A stretch of DNA of 64,000 nucleotides from Lytechinus variegatus (Eukaryota; Echinodermata; Echinoidea; Temnopleuroida; Toxopneustidae). The position numbers were made by a program, and so were the translations under genes. Location: contig NC_054741.1 in NCBI RefSeq assembly GCF_018143015.1, positions 9,760,683 through 9,824,682 on the forward strand. The letters are read 5' to 3'. Each line of letters starts with the position of its first letter. Within the stretch, counting starts at the first letter, position 1. Below are positions 38,101 through 49,480 of this stretch, one piece after another. The notes beneath the pieces are model-generated. The model did no database searches. It saw only the letters and a program-made list of their open reading frames with translations, and had not been told where the DNA came from.

Positions 38101-38857
38101 AAAACCTTTCCTTTTACCATTCTGTCTTTCATTACCTTCCACCGACATCATATTTACTTTTACACAAGTTCTCCTTAACAACAGACCGAAAACAAATACA
38201 TGGAGATAAAATCGGACAAGCATAGAACTGAAGATATCATAATGAAAGGATGCAACATAACAAAATTATGACCTTTTTATACTGCTTATTTTTCATGGAA
38301 CTATCACATGTACATACATATTCTAGTCATTATGCAAAAAAAGGGAACAAAGATGTCACATTGATGTCATCCCATTTACATAAAAAATATCAAATCTTAT
38401 AGATTTGATAGCTAAATATCTCCACCACATCACAATAAATTATGATAATGATGATTATACGAGTAACCAAACCAAATTTTACGATAGGAAAAATTGAAAT
38501 ATCTAAAATATTTTTTTTTCTTATTCTAGAAAAAGTGAACGTGTGATGCCATCGCTTTATATTCATATGAAAGTTGATGCGCACATCACTGTTTTGTACA
38601 AATTTAGCAAAACTGAAAAATTTCACCCATCTCAAGCTCTTCAATATTTGCAATTTCTAACAATATTCAGCAACAATGTAAATCACAGTGAAGTGATTTG
38701 ACTTCCCAAAAGCAAATACGACATAATACATGCAATGTTAATCTATTAAAAGTGCTTAGCACTACAAGCCTTTCTTAAAAATGGATCCAATGGATAAATG
38801 TAACCAATATTATTTACACAAATTTTACTACCTTGTTGGCAAAAGGTCAAATGTAGG

Positions 38858-39541
38858 TCATGTTGTGGTAGTGATGCTCTCTGGGACATTCTTACAGGAC
38901 AAGGACACAGTCACAGTATCAGTTTTAAGGACAACACGAGAGAGGGCTGGGTTAGGAGAACTAGATCCCAGGTTTGGGTTAGCACTGAAGAGCCCAAAGG
39001 TGGTACTAGGATCTGGGAGCTCATTAGCATGAGTCAGGAACAGGTCCTTCAGTAGCTCCAGCTCCTTGTGGAGCAAGGTGACCCTCTGCTCCAGGTCTGC
39101 ATTCTCCTTCTTCAGCTCCGTCACCCGCATCTCCGTCTCGCTGGCCTTCTGCCGGCTCTTCAGCCGACTTTTCCGCACTGCCTCATTGTTGCGCTCCCTG
39201 CGGCGCTTGTACTCCTCGCTGTCCTTCTCGCACATCTTCTTCTTGGAACCGCTTCCTACCTTCCCGCCGCCAGCCTTGCGATCATCTTTGACCGAGTCGA
39301 TGCCCGTAGAGTCAGGACACATGTTTTTTGATTGGCCAGTCTCCTGTCCTGATGGTGAGTTGCTCGTCGATGGCATGTCTTCAGTGACAATAACTACCTC
39401 TTTGCCTGCTACAGGTGGTACAAATGAGGAGTCGCTACTTGCTGACAATTCTCTGGGTGGAGACTTGCAGATCACATGTACAACAGCCTCTTGCTTGATG
39501 TTGCGTCCAAGCAATGGAGAGGACTTAACTGATGATGCCAT
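38858..39541 (-). CDS. CEBPG: C/EBP-gamma-like bZIP transcription factor, single coding exon
   Basis: The 227-residue protein has a bZIP at about residues 108-172. The basic region is SEEYKRRRERNNEAVRKSRL, carrying the C/EBP signature NNxAVRKSR, and the zipper has heptad leucines at 143, 150, 157 and 164, then LLKDLFLTHANEL. Vertebrate C/EBP-gamma has DEYRQRRERNNMAVKKSRLK and LKDLFLEHAHNL in the same places, making it the best match. C/EBP-gamma is a nuclear factor that dimerises with other C/EBPs and with ATF4 and lacks classic activation domains. The N-terminal 100 residues are Ser/Pro-rich and unlike the vertebrate ones. A tail of about 55 residues follows the zipper, so it is longer than the 150-residue human protein. 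The coding region has no intron. A leader with a five-codon upstream ORF precedes it and a separate 5' exon is likely. Confidence 0.9.
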   Translation of the reverse strand: MASSVKSSPLLGRNIKQEAVVHVICKSPPRELSASSDSSFVPPVAGKEVVIVTEDMPSTSNSPSGQETGQSKNMCPDSTGIDSVKDDRKAGGGKVGSGSKKKMCEKDSEEYKRRRERNNEAVRKSRLKSRQKASETEMRVTELKKENADLEQRVTLLHKELELLKDLFLTHANELPDPSTTFGLFSANPNLGSSSPNPALSRVVLKTDTVTVSLSCKNVPESITTTT

Positions 39542-39694
39542 ATCTTAGGGTCTACAAGGCTGACTGTGATGCAGATAGCTATTCACTGTGGCTGATCTGT
39601 ATTCCGCACGGGATGGTAGGAAGCTAATTTACCACACCGCTTTACAGGGAGGCCATGGTGATGGCTGTGATGCTACCAGAAACCGAAGAAAAAC
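39542..39694 (-). promoter_or_regulatory. 5' leader of the bZIP gene with a five-codon upstream ORF
   Basis: A pyrimidine-rich AG acceptor (CATTTTCAG on the minus strand) ends at 39695, giving an untranslated start to the coding exon. Within it an ATG at 39656 in strong context (CATCACCATGG) opens a five-codon frame, MASL then stop, ending at 39642, 100 bases before the main ATG. Short upstream ORFs control start choice in vertebrate C/EBP-alpha and -beta mRNAs; a similar role here is inferred only. Confidence 0.55.
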
Positions 39695-41661
39695 CTGAAA
39701 ATGATCAATGAAAAAACAAATGAATTAAGAATTCAAACAATAAAAGAAAGTCCTTGGAAAATTGAACAGGAATGAAAGTCTTAACAACTTCAATGCCTTT
39801 ATGGAATCTGTCTCCCTTTGGGTTTCAGCGGATGAACTGAAGTGAGGAATTAAAAACATTGGATCAACATCAACAACTTTAATGTAAGATAATCAATGCA
39901 GAAACTTTATTTTGTAACAAGGAAAATGGAGATCACACTCACAGACCATGAAAGTATGAAATAACTTTAAGATTTCCTATAACATACGACAAGGAAAGTC
40001 AGGACATGATATCATCAACCCACCGATTGAATATTCACAATGGCATGCAATATAACTGATATTTACCAAATATTGCTACATTTGAAAATTCAATTAATTT
40101 TTTTTTATTTGTTATTAGATTTTGATGGAATTTTCCACATTCTGCTTGTTGTTTTTTACTTCATGATTTATTTAGGTTAGATAAAATTAATTTCAGCCCA
40201 AAGTACACATTTAAGGTGTAAAATAATTAATGGCATGTTCAGTTTCACTGATGTCCACATAACAGTGTTGCACATAAATCCTGGTCTGGAGTCATGTACA
40301 TGTATGTAAATGAAAGTTTGTGATGACACAAATTCACTACTTCTATGGTATTTCAATTATTATAGCATTGGTGAAAAAACAAACTCCTCACTGATTGTCT
40401 AATTCACAATAATCTGAATGATGAATCTTTTAAATTACATAACATTACAAGTTATTAAATATAAATGAAGTTACGAGAGTACATCTCTGACATTATTGGT
40501 ACGCATAGGGCTGCGGGGAAGATTGCACGGATTATGGGTGCAAAATTTGGGTGCAAGAGCACTGCCTCCATGATCTAGCTGTGCATGCAAATGGCTATGT
40601 TGCAAAGGGGAGGGGGGTCTTTAGAGCTGGGCTGAGCCTGAGCACCTTCTGGGGAGCGTTTCATCAACATTTTCATCTGACAAGTTGTCAGATCTGACAA
40701 ATTCCTTTGATTATGATTGGCTGAGAGGCACTATTACCATAGCAACTGTTGGATAAAATGACTGACAAGTCCTTTCATGAAATGCTCCCTGAGCAGCATT
40801 TGAGCTAGCCTTTATACAAGGCCAGTGTCTCTTTTATGATGTTTATCAAATGCCAAAAACAGAATGAAGACTCAATCACACATTAAACCTGGTTTCTCTA
40901 TACATGTAAACTTGGTTGGTGTTTATTTTAACGGCATTTGCGTTCTAAAAGAATATTTACTCCCATCACGGACTGCTAGTCTCACCTCAGCCACTACTTG
41001 ACGAGTAATATAGCCAAGTCACAAGGCATTGTCAAAAGGCTATATTTCAGTGGCAATTTGTAAATAAAGAACTAAAATCAGGGTCTGAAAAAGAGAGTAA
41101 TCTAAGCATCACATGACCATACCAAATTCTTTATGAATGAAGGACTAATTCTAATGTTTTGAGACTGCAGAAATCTGCATGACTTGAGAGAAATTGAGGT
41201 ACATGCCGGGGTAATACATATTGCATAATAATACATATTGCATAATCTGGTCTAAAACTTGCTTGAAACAAGGGCCAATATAAAATGTTACAGAAGGTTA
41301 TTGTCTACCAGACAGGAGTCAATAATTGACCTGCTGAGCTGAACACTCTTGTGAATGTGAATCTTATTCCAATTTTTTTCTGATCACAAGAAATTGAAAC
41401 AAGATGACCTGTCAGTCTGTCACAGGTCAATCAAACAAAATCTGACACTTTCCACAACAGTAATATGCACCTCTTGGGAAACTGACTGGGGCTTACACTG
41501 TACATTATTACAGTTTCTTGAAAGTCAATTTACATTGTGGATGGGTGAAATGTTCTCTTTCATGGGTCAAACAAAGTCTATAATTAAGGACAGGGGCTTC
41601 AATTTGGCCCTAGATATGTTGGTGCCTTTTTTATTTCTTTCCTGTGCCATGATTTAGATAG
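39695..41661. other. Probable first intron of the bZIP gene, left part
   Basis: No coding block was recognised. It includes a decayed piece at about 39960-40215 resembling the long-armed elements (AGATTTTGATGGAATTTTCC, TAATTTCAGCCCAAAGTAC) and the small element at 40651-40790. If the inferred exon at 44753 is right, all of this is intron. Confidence 0.4.
40651..40790. mobile_element. Small inverted-repeat element, GTTTCAT-ended family
   Basis: The left end GGGGAGCGTTTCATCAACAT and right end TTTCATGAAATGCTCCCT are inverted copies. The interior holds ATGATTGGCTGAGAGGCAC and CATAGCAACTG, shared with the 8171 copy. It is a non-coding MITE. Confidence 0.75.
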
Positions 41662-43380
41662 GGTCATGCGTCATGAGCTCGCCCCCCAAAAAAGGGTGGT
41701 GCTGTTACACATTTTGGCTTCGTGCTATAGTAATTCTTAATTATTTTCAAAACCATAGAGGCTATTCCAATAAATTTAGTATCATTTTAAAGCTGAATTA
41801 ATAAGGCAATAGCCTGGAAAGTTTCATTGTTGTGGACTTTATAGTTAACTTGAGTTATAGCTCTCAAAAGTCAGGACACCAGAGGTGATGAGGGGTGGTG
41901 CCAGAAGCGGCGCCGCCTGTACAAAGTCAATGGGAAAACGCAATTTTTGGTGCAATTTTGGGGAAAACATCAATATTTTTGTCAAAACTTGGCCTAAACC
42001 TACAAACTTGGTATCAAATTAAAGCTAACATACTCTACTTTACTGTCTAATGATTGAAAAGTAGGTTTGGCCATGTCATAGACCTGTGTGATAAGTTTGA
42101 AACATAAAAATCTGATAAATTTGCAATGTCTTAATTTTGACATTTCTTCCAGACTGACACATATTTGAATAACAGTTATTGTTAGCACTAAACTTGCATC
42201 AATTACAAAAAAACAAACACTTCCTACAATTCTGAGGGGATGAAAATACTGCTCAGTATTAAGGCAAATCATCCAAATTATTAACTGACACAGGTCAATG
42301 ACCTTCAAACATCCAGACAATGTGTTACGAATTTTAGGTTTAGCATTATTTTCTTAAAAGCACCAAGTTTGTACATCTTCACTGATGTCTTATTACACAT
42401 TCATGTATACATATTTCACTAAATACACACACACTGACATTAAACAATAAGTGTCTGTGTGAAATGGTCAAATGGATATAACCTACCTCAAATGCTATCA
42501 TACCAAAGGACTGCATACTATATTTTGGCTTTGAACTCATCAAAACCCGCCATGGCTTTAAACTATCAAACACAGACTATGTGGATATAATGTGTGCAAT
42601 TGCACTTTAGAAACTTCTTTCATGAAGCTGCAGTAGTCATATAAATTTATGTATGTTTGTACATACAGCATCTGCAAACTTGTTTCAGTCTTTACTCCTG
42701 AACCTATAGACATTGTCTCTTGCATGTCATCATCACTTGGCAGATCATTGTAATAAGAGCCTCGGTAAGCAAATTGTGTACATGTAACTTGCATTTCAAT
42801 TCTTACTTTTCCTTTGAATTGTTTATGTACCTACGTGTACCATCAATTCCTTTTAAAATGTTAATAACTTATAAATTCTGATGTACAAGGCAAAGAAAAC
42901 CCAACAAATGTTGGTATTGCAAGCATCATAACACTTGATATATATACACATGTAGCATACGATTCCTGAAAGTACGCATGATTTTTTTTGGCTAAAGTCG
43001 GGGTCAATTTTCAGGTCATTAATTGAACATGAACCCTACACAATTATATTGTTAGAAAGGTCTGAATGTGTTATGTCATAATATAGCATTATTTTTGTCA
43101 TAGGGGGACTACACAAAATTTTATGACAAAAACCATGAGATTAAAAAAAATTTCAGAATTTCCCTATTTAAATCCATGTAAAACTGTTGCCTTACACCTA
43201 ATGCTATTTTTGAGTGCAGATTTGGATTCCTTGTGCAATTTCCTTTCAGAAAATGTATACTTTTGCTATCATAGGGTGTATACTTTGTCAGATAAATGTT
43301 TTTAAAGTTGAAAGTGCGTCGCGAAAGCAAAAATCACCATGTAACGCAAAAGGGGGCGACCTCATGACACATGACCATAG
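41658..43380. mobile_element. 1.7 kb DNA element with GGTCATG ends and ATAG target duplication
   Basis: The ends at 41662 (GGTCATGCGTCATGAGCTCG) and 43376 (reverse complement GGTCATGTGTCATGAGGTCG) are inverted with two mismatches in 20 and continue with CCCCC. Both are flanked by ATAG (41658-41661 and 43377-43380). The interior is AT-rich, with no recognisable transposase, so it is a non-autonomous copy. The family is not known to me; a 4 bp target duplication fits several DNA-transposon groups. Confidence 0.7.
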
Positions 43381-43948
43381 TCCCATAAAAAAAAGGTGCA
43401 CTGCATTTCCCTAAAATATTGATTTCACACTAAAGCCCGTAGACAAAATTTCTATGAACTTATCAGATTCAATGAAATTTTCAACATTTTCTGTATTTCA
43501 AGCGACAAACACAGATTTACATTTAAGCTAATGGCTGCAGAACCAGGGGGAGGCTATTATAAAAAAAAGAAAGTGAAAATGACAATCAAATTATTTCTTA
43601 ATAAAGTTTTATGCATATTCATCCCCCCTGAATTCTAAACCTGTTCTGTGGCCTGTAAGCTTCCACCATACAAACATCTGCAAAAAATCAATGTTTTATT
43701 CACAACGAGCTATTATGGCCATATTCTGTTATTTTGAGAAAAAAGATTTTGAAAGTGTGTATATTAACATAATTTTTCAATTCAAATTCCCTCTTGAAGT
43801 ACATGCAGGCCTAGGCTATGTTGCAAAGATTTTTAGAGAATTGAAATTATTTTCTGATGCGTAAATACGTGCATTCTGTAATACAATCACTCACTATACA
43901 CTATGTACGCTGCGTTTTGGCTTCATCAGTGCTGGCCAGCACATCTGC

Positions 43949-43956
43949 TGACGTCA
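43949..43956. promoter_or_regulatory. Perfect CRE octamer TGACGTCA
   Basis: The sequence CTGCTGACGTCAATTC contains the full palindromic cAMP-response element TGACGTCA, bound by CREB/ATF bZIP factors. It lies about 800 bp downstream of the inferred bZIP leader exon, inside its putative first intron and 320 bp from the paired C/EBP sites. Function is inferred. Confidence 0.45.
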
Positions 43957-44262
43957 ATTCACAAAGCAGAAGGTGGCGCCATCCTGCCGGGATCTTCCCA
44001 AACTGTCCAAAGCAGCCGAAAGCATGCGCGAACTGAGAATCTTCAGAGTTCAGATAAACAGAACATGGCATCTGCAAAAAGCATTGGATACATGTAACTA
44101 TGGTGTTCAAGGGCAGCTGACACCATCTGCAGCATATAAAATGTCCAACAATGCCCTCTTGAGTTCCAAGAGAAATTACAGTGTACCTTATATAACGTAC
44201 CAAGGCAAGGCAGTGTGTGATCATGATACGGATCATACATTGATGATTGAATCTGCTTTAAG

Positions 44263-44327
44263 TTGTGGTGATCATATTGCGCAATCATCATCATCAGTTG
44301 TAGTGATCACATTGCGCAATCATCATG
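44263..44327. promoter_or_regulatory. Two perfect C/EBP palindromes in a 35 bp tandem repeat
   Basis: ATTGCGCAAT, the ideal palindromic C/EBP site, occurs at 44276-44285 and 44311-44320. Each is embedded in a repeated unit of about 30 bp (GTTGTGGTGATCAT then the site then CATCAT) with two differences between copies. The sites lie in the putative first intron of the C/EBP-gamma-like gene, so autoregulation or regulation by a partner C/EBP is plausible but inferred. Confidence 0.55.
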
Positions 44328-44752
44328 TCCAACAGAAAAGACAAGGTCTTGATCAAACTTAAAGTAGGGTTTTCCCAAAAAAATCCTTTCCATAATTTTC
44401 ATCACATAACATACAAAATAGAGCTTTCTCTTAACTTAAATTATTACAGGCGCGAAAAAACTGACTAGATCTAACAGAAACAGTAAGACCTAGTATCTAG
44501 TCTAATATTAATCTAGTCTGCACTTGACTGGACTGATAGCGAGTAGCTAGTACTATTAGTGTAGTCTGCATTGCAGTGGCTTAGCCTTAGCACTGCACCG
44601 ACACAATTCAATCAATTGCTTACAAAGTTGGGAGTGGTTGATGTCATATTTCTCGTACTTAAACTCATTAAATCACATCAAATTTGTACAGGATGATAAA
44701 GAATATCTTAAATTGCATATAAGTTGAAAACTGCAATTATATTTGATCTTAC

Positions 44753-44960
44753 CTCACTATATAGAGAGTGTTTTATCACCGTTTCCCTTCGCCGCAAGCC
44801 AGCGGTACGTGTCAGTTCTGCATCGTCTATGCAAATCTGTACACATCGCCCCGATCCAATTCAAAACAACACACGCTCGTTTTTCCAGGGGTATTGTGCA
44901 ATCAACGGAGCTAGCCGATTGTGTGTGTAGTACCACTGTACGGTACATGAATACAGCGCT
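44753..44960 (-). other. Inferred 5' untranslated exon of the bZIP gene
   Basis: On the minus strand the sequence CTATATAGTGAG is followed by GTAAGATC, a consensus donor, with the exon edge at 44753. The preceding 200 bases are richer in CpG than the surroundings (CCGCTGGCTTGCGGCGAAGG, GGATCGGGGCGATG). This fits a promoter-proximal untranslated exon spliced to the acceptor at 39694. The upper boundary is a guess. No transcript evidence is available. Confidence 0.35.
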
Positions 44961-46339
44961 GAATGTAACGTACTTGTGAGTGGGACACACAATCTGATAC
45001 ACACCCACCACACGCAAACGGGAATGCCGCGAAAAAAGGGTGTTACGCAATGTTTACGAGCGTTGACAGACAGACGAGACAGGGCAGAAAAAAGGGATGA
45101 GACCGGGGACGAGAAGAATAGAAGAGGTGAAAGAAATGAAAAGAAGGAAGAACAATTAGGAGAAAATTGAAAAATAGAGAAAGAAGAATAGAAGAGGGCA
45201 AAGAAGAGAAACAGAAGAAAAAGATGGGAAAAATTAAAAAATACTGAGACGGAAACGAGAAAAACTTTACAAGAAAAATATGAACAAGGGGATAGGCCAA
45301 ATGTGGAAGAAGAAATAAGCCAAAAAACTAGGTAAGGTCGCGGGGCAAAAGGTTACCACATCTATTAACTTCACAATCAAAATGTTTTTCCCAAACAATC
45401 AAAACTTGATTTCATTCCACCCTCTTCCATTTTTTTAAACAATTTGGATTTCTCTTTCACTTCTCTCTTTCCCGGTCTCTTTCAACCCATTCATCATCTC
45501 CCGGGTTCATCTCCTTTCGATTCACCAATGTTATCTTCACCATCCAGGGATGGGGCGAGAGGGGGGGGGGGCACCTACCCCCACAATTCAAGTATTAAAG
45601 TCAAAAGATAGTGTGGGAAAAGAAATGTCTCCAAACCATTACCCATCATTAAATAAAAATGTCACATTTCATTTAATTGGCATGAGGACCACCCACTCCC
45701 CCATATTCACAGCCCACATCACAATTCCGGATCAAAATACCCTGGCACCATAATCATCATCATCATCTCTGTCACCATAGTCGCCACAATCATTCTCATT
45801 ATCATTACCATCTTCATCACCATCATCATCATCACCATCATCGATCATCACTATAATCACCATTATCATCATCAGCATCAAATTCATTATAATCATCATC
45901 ACAATCGTAATTATCATCATCATCAACATCATTATCACTATCATCTACATTTCAAGAATGGATGGTAATGCAAATTAAGGAATATAGTATTGAGGACCCC
46001 CAAATTTGTTAAAATTCAAATTAAAGTCAACAATCATTTTACTGTATGTCCATCTATACATGAAAATTTGCTCAAAATATAAATACTAGTAAGCAAAAGA
46101 AAGCTAGCAGTCACCTTTAATTTTGTTTTCATACCTACTTTCCTTGTTCACTGTGTAATATTTCAGGTTTGAATCTTTACTGGTGTGGTGTAAAACCATC
46201 AAAACTGTATATCATGAAACAACTAATAGCTTTACCATAAACTGTATGGAAATATAATAAACTGAATATGAAATTGCATTATTTTTATAAAATTTTGTTT
46301 ATGATCTACTCAATATGTACATTAAGAATAGCGCATACA

Positions 46340-46714
46340 TTCATAATTCCGAAGCTTGGTTATTCTGAAGGTTTGTTAGTCCAAAAACGAAGTGAGGTTC
46401 GTTAATCCGAAAACGAAATGAGGTTTGTTAATCCGAAAACGAAATGATTAATGAACCTTATTTCGTTTTCAGACTAACGAACCTTCGGAACAACCTTATT
46501 TCGTTTTCGGATTAACGAACCTTTGGAACATCGAACCTTATTTCGTTTTTGGATTATCAAACCTTCAGAATAACACCACAAATGTTCGGACTAATGAAAC
46601 CTTTTACGTTTTCGGATTAACGAACATCGAGGTATAGGCAATTTACATGTTTCGGAATTACGAACCTTCGGAATAAAGAACATTCGGAATTACGAACCTT
46701 CGGAATTATGAAGT
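46340..46714. repeat. Foldback minisatellite of TTCGTTTTCGGATTAACGAAC units
   Basis: The ends TTCATAATTCCGAAG and CTTCGGAATTATGAAG are inverted copies. Inside, the left third has units reading GTTCGTTAATCCGAAAACGA and the rest has the opposite strand form TTTCGTTTTCGGATTAACGA, followed by TTCGGAATTACGAACC units. The whole is a 375 bp inverted-repeat element made of short repeats. No coding capacity. Confidence 0.75.
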
Positions 46715-48330
46715 GTAACCAGGAATAGTGAGTTTGATACTCATCGGCTCAATCTATGTACAGCCCTTGTTATTTGGTGGACAGAGGCATAAAAATGTGC
46801 ATTTCACGCACAATTTGGATCAATCAAGCATACACTAATTCAATAAAAAATGATTACAATTAAAATAACTGCAAGAAATAGTATTGGGTCATTTAATCAA
46901 AAATACATTGTAATGACACCCATTTTCATCACAAGATATCCTTGCAAAATAGCTTTTTAAATGAAACAATATTCAGTGCCTGCTCTGAAGAGCAAATTGA
47001 GGAACACATCAAAAAGGCAAAACTTGGAATGATCATGGAAAGCTTTGTACAATTTTTTGAATTACAGCAAACTACTCAAGTCAATGTCATAGTTTGACAC
47101 CATTTACAAATAATTCTACATCTGAAAGGAGGTCTGACCCAAACAAGGCTCTTTTTTAAAATGTCTCTTTTTTAACAGTGCAGGCCATGTAGAACAATGA
47201 TGGGTATTCCTTGAAGTTAAAATCTAAACGAACACTTCATAATTTTATTGCTATTAGGAACATCAGATGAAAGTAAAGTTTAAATCACAAAGGATTAACC
47301 CAAAGTTTTGAATATGGAAAAATATAACATAAACTTTCAAAATGAAAATAAAGAGAATTATTATTTTTTTAACGTTTTGGCAAAGTAACATCTTTCCTCT
47401 GAATACATTCAAGACTGATTGTACTCATTGCATGGTGTGAAGCAGCAAACATGTAGTCAGGGGGGGGGGGGTAATAACTGTGCCACCCTGCCCCCATCTA
47501 CATGTACCTGAATAACATGATGTCACATATCAACAACCAAGAATTGTACCAACCCAACATATTGCAAATTAAATGTTCTAAAGTGATATTGAAACTTAAA
47601 TGTAGCCTGTAAAATGACTGAATATAAACTTAACAAAATATATGTAACACAATATACTTAAAAATTGTAAACATATCTTTATAGAGTCATAAACCTCAAG
47701 TGGGGGCAGATTGAAAATATCATCAAAGATGCACTATTTGAAATTGAATGTAGATAAATATTTTTTATATAATTGTCTCAACAAGAAAGCTATCTCATTT
47801 CAAAAGGAGGCAATTCCCATAGAAGTAAATTGTGATGTTGTAATGTATTTTCATCAACGAAGAAGGTGGGGATGTATTCGCTTGAAATGCTCCATTTTAA
47901 ACCCATTTCCTGTAAATTTTCCTACTGTATAGGGGAGCAAAGCTCACAGCTTCACACATACTCAGGAAAAAAAACATTCATTGAGTTACACTTTGGGAAT
48001 ATTTGTAAAATCATTTACAATAAGCAATTTTATCAGAAAATTAACAAACTAGGTAATCTCTAACTGAAAACGAAGAACACAGACTAATGATCAATTGAAA
48101 AACAGTTCATTACTGTGTCCTATTTATACAAAAAATATTTACATGAGCATACAAATATAGATATTGATATATATAGCATTTCTCATCAAATTTATGCACA
48201 AATTCACTATAATCCACCATCAACCCATTGTTTTTATCAAGACTATTGAATAGGTTCCACCAATTCACCTACTTGAAGGAATTTGTCTTCTGCAATGGTT
48301 GAATAATTCCTTGATATGACATTGTACACC

Positions 48331-48490
48331 TGGGGCCCGTAACACAAAGCTTAGCGATGAATAGCAAATATGAAAGAACACTTCTGATTGATTCCTGGTC
48401 AGTATTTCGAAATAAATGTGAATGCAACATTGTTATTGAGCAGTAAGTCCATTTAGCGATTGATCGCTTATCTTTGTGTTTCAGGGCCCA
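48331..48490. mobile_element. Small inverted-repeat element, GGGGCCCGTAACACAAAG-ended
   Basis: The left end TGGGGCCCGTAACACAAAGC TTAGCGAT and right end ATCGCTTATCTTTGTGTTTC AGGGCCCA are inverted copies. A related element with ends TCTGTAACATAAAGCTCAGTG / CTCTTTGTTTCAGGG lies at 49351-49480. It is a non-coding MITE. Confidence 0.75.
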
Positions 48491-48612
48491 GTACTGTATT
48501 TGTGGTTGATATAAGTTAAAATGGCATTGTCACATTTCACCTGATACTGGAGCAGCTTTCTCATAATGCAGTAACATCAGCGAAACCAACTTCAAACAGA
48601 CTAAAAATTTTG

Positions 48613-48915
48613 CATTAATAATAATAATAACGCTGTTCGTGTACAGAGCAAATCACATTATAAGAAAACACCCCTATGCACTTGCAAAGGACTTAGATAT
48701 CATTACCCTGCCTTTAGCCCCGCAGCCCTTTACAGTGTGGAGGCATTTCAAGGAGCTAATTCCTGCCAGGTACACATTCACCTCACCAGGGTTGAGTGCA
48801 GCACAATGTGGATGACTTTCTTGCCAAAGGAAATTACACCATGGCTGGAATTTGAACCCAAGACCATCTGTTTCAAAGTCAGGAGACTAATCCTCTGGGC
48901 CACAATGCTCCACAT
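48613..48915 (-). mobile_element. tRNA-derived SINE, near full length
   Basis: On the minus strand the head GTGGAGCATTGTGGCCCAGA is followed by the B box GGTTCAAATTCC. Next comes the body AATTTCCTTTGGCAAGAAAG, ATCCACATTGTGCTGCACTC and AGGTGAATGTGTACCTGGCA. It ends in a TTATTATTATTATT tail at 48615-48630. It is clearly the same family as 12455-12664 and longer at its 3' end. Confidence 0.8.
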
Positions 48916-49350
48916 TATTGCCAATGACATATCATTAAAATGTGAATAAAATTTGCATTATTAGAAATCCAAACAGCATGACCAAGTGATATAAAACATA
49001 CAGATTACGTTCAAAAGTACACACACTACTTATGATCTTCTTGATGAATAAAAAGTAAGAATGGTTAAATAAGTTCCATTAACATAACAAAACAAACAAA
49101 ACCATCATCTTTTTGAGGTGCAATGATAATATAGGTTTATACTTGATAAAGGAGTAACAATGGAGAATTGGCACTGCTTAAAACACACAAGTCCCAAACA
49201 GCAACAACTATCTGGCATGTTCAGGGTTAATTTAAACAAAAAGTAAACTGCAAGTATAGGACAAGCTTCTCCTGTTCAACTCTCGTTAACAAAAAGCTAA
49301 ATGTTGTGCATGGCTAGATTCTGACTCTCATCTGTAGGGTTGGATTCTTC

Positions 49351-49480
49351 TGGACTCTGTAACATAAAGCTCAGTGATTGATTGTAGTGCCGATTTCCAC
49401 AATCAATTGCATTGACTATTGTGTATGATCAATCATAAAATTTCAGCCTACAATCAATCATTGAGCTCTTTGTTTCAGGG
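49351..49480. mobile_element. Small inverted-repeat element related to 48331-48490
   Basis: The left side TCTGTAACATAAAGCTCAGT GATTGATTGTAG is the inverse of CTACAATCAATCATTGAGCT CTTTGTTTCAGGG on the right. Arms are about 35 bp around a 60 bp centre that itself includes TTGATTGTGG-type inverted motifs. MITE-like. Confidence 0.65.

Larger units (their letters stand above)
31183..38857. other. Intergenic stretch between CFAP20 B and the bZIP gene
   Basis: The first 170 bases right of 31182 are CpG-richer (for example GTTACGGCGAGGGCGCTGCCCG near 31288) and are the likely promoter of CFAP20 B. After that I see no coding block. Poly-G runs occur near 31657, 33231 and 34036, an AT repeat near 34283, a small element at 33301 and a long-armed element at 34516. 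The AT-rich stretch from about 36000 to 38857 is a candidate 3' untranslated region of the bZIP gene, though its length is not known. Confidence 0.5.
43381..46339. other. Upstream region of the bZIP gene and low-complexity DNA
   Basis: Besides the regulatory sites and leader exon given separately, a purine-rich run covers about 45065-45330 (degenerate GAAGAA/GAGA), a G run lies near 45560, and a degenerate (ATC)n microsatellite fills about 45745-45945. Open frames around 43900-44360 show no family resemblance. I see no further gene. Confidence 0.5.

Noticed and set aside
43901-44362. Overlapping open frames of 111 and 129 codons on opposite strands
   Set aside because: No recognisable domain, no splice or codon support, and they overlap each other and the regulatory repeat.
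45732-45944. Asp/Met/Ile-rich minus-strand frame
   Set aside because: It is a translated ATC trinucleotide microsatellite.
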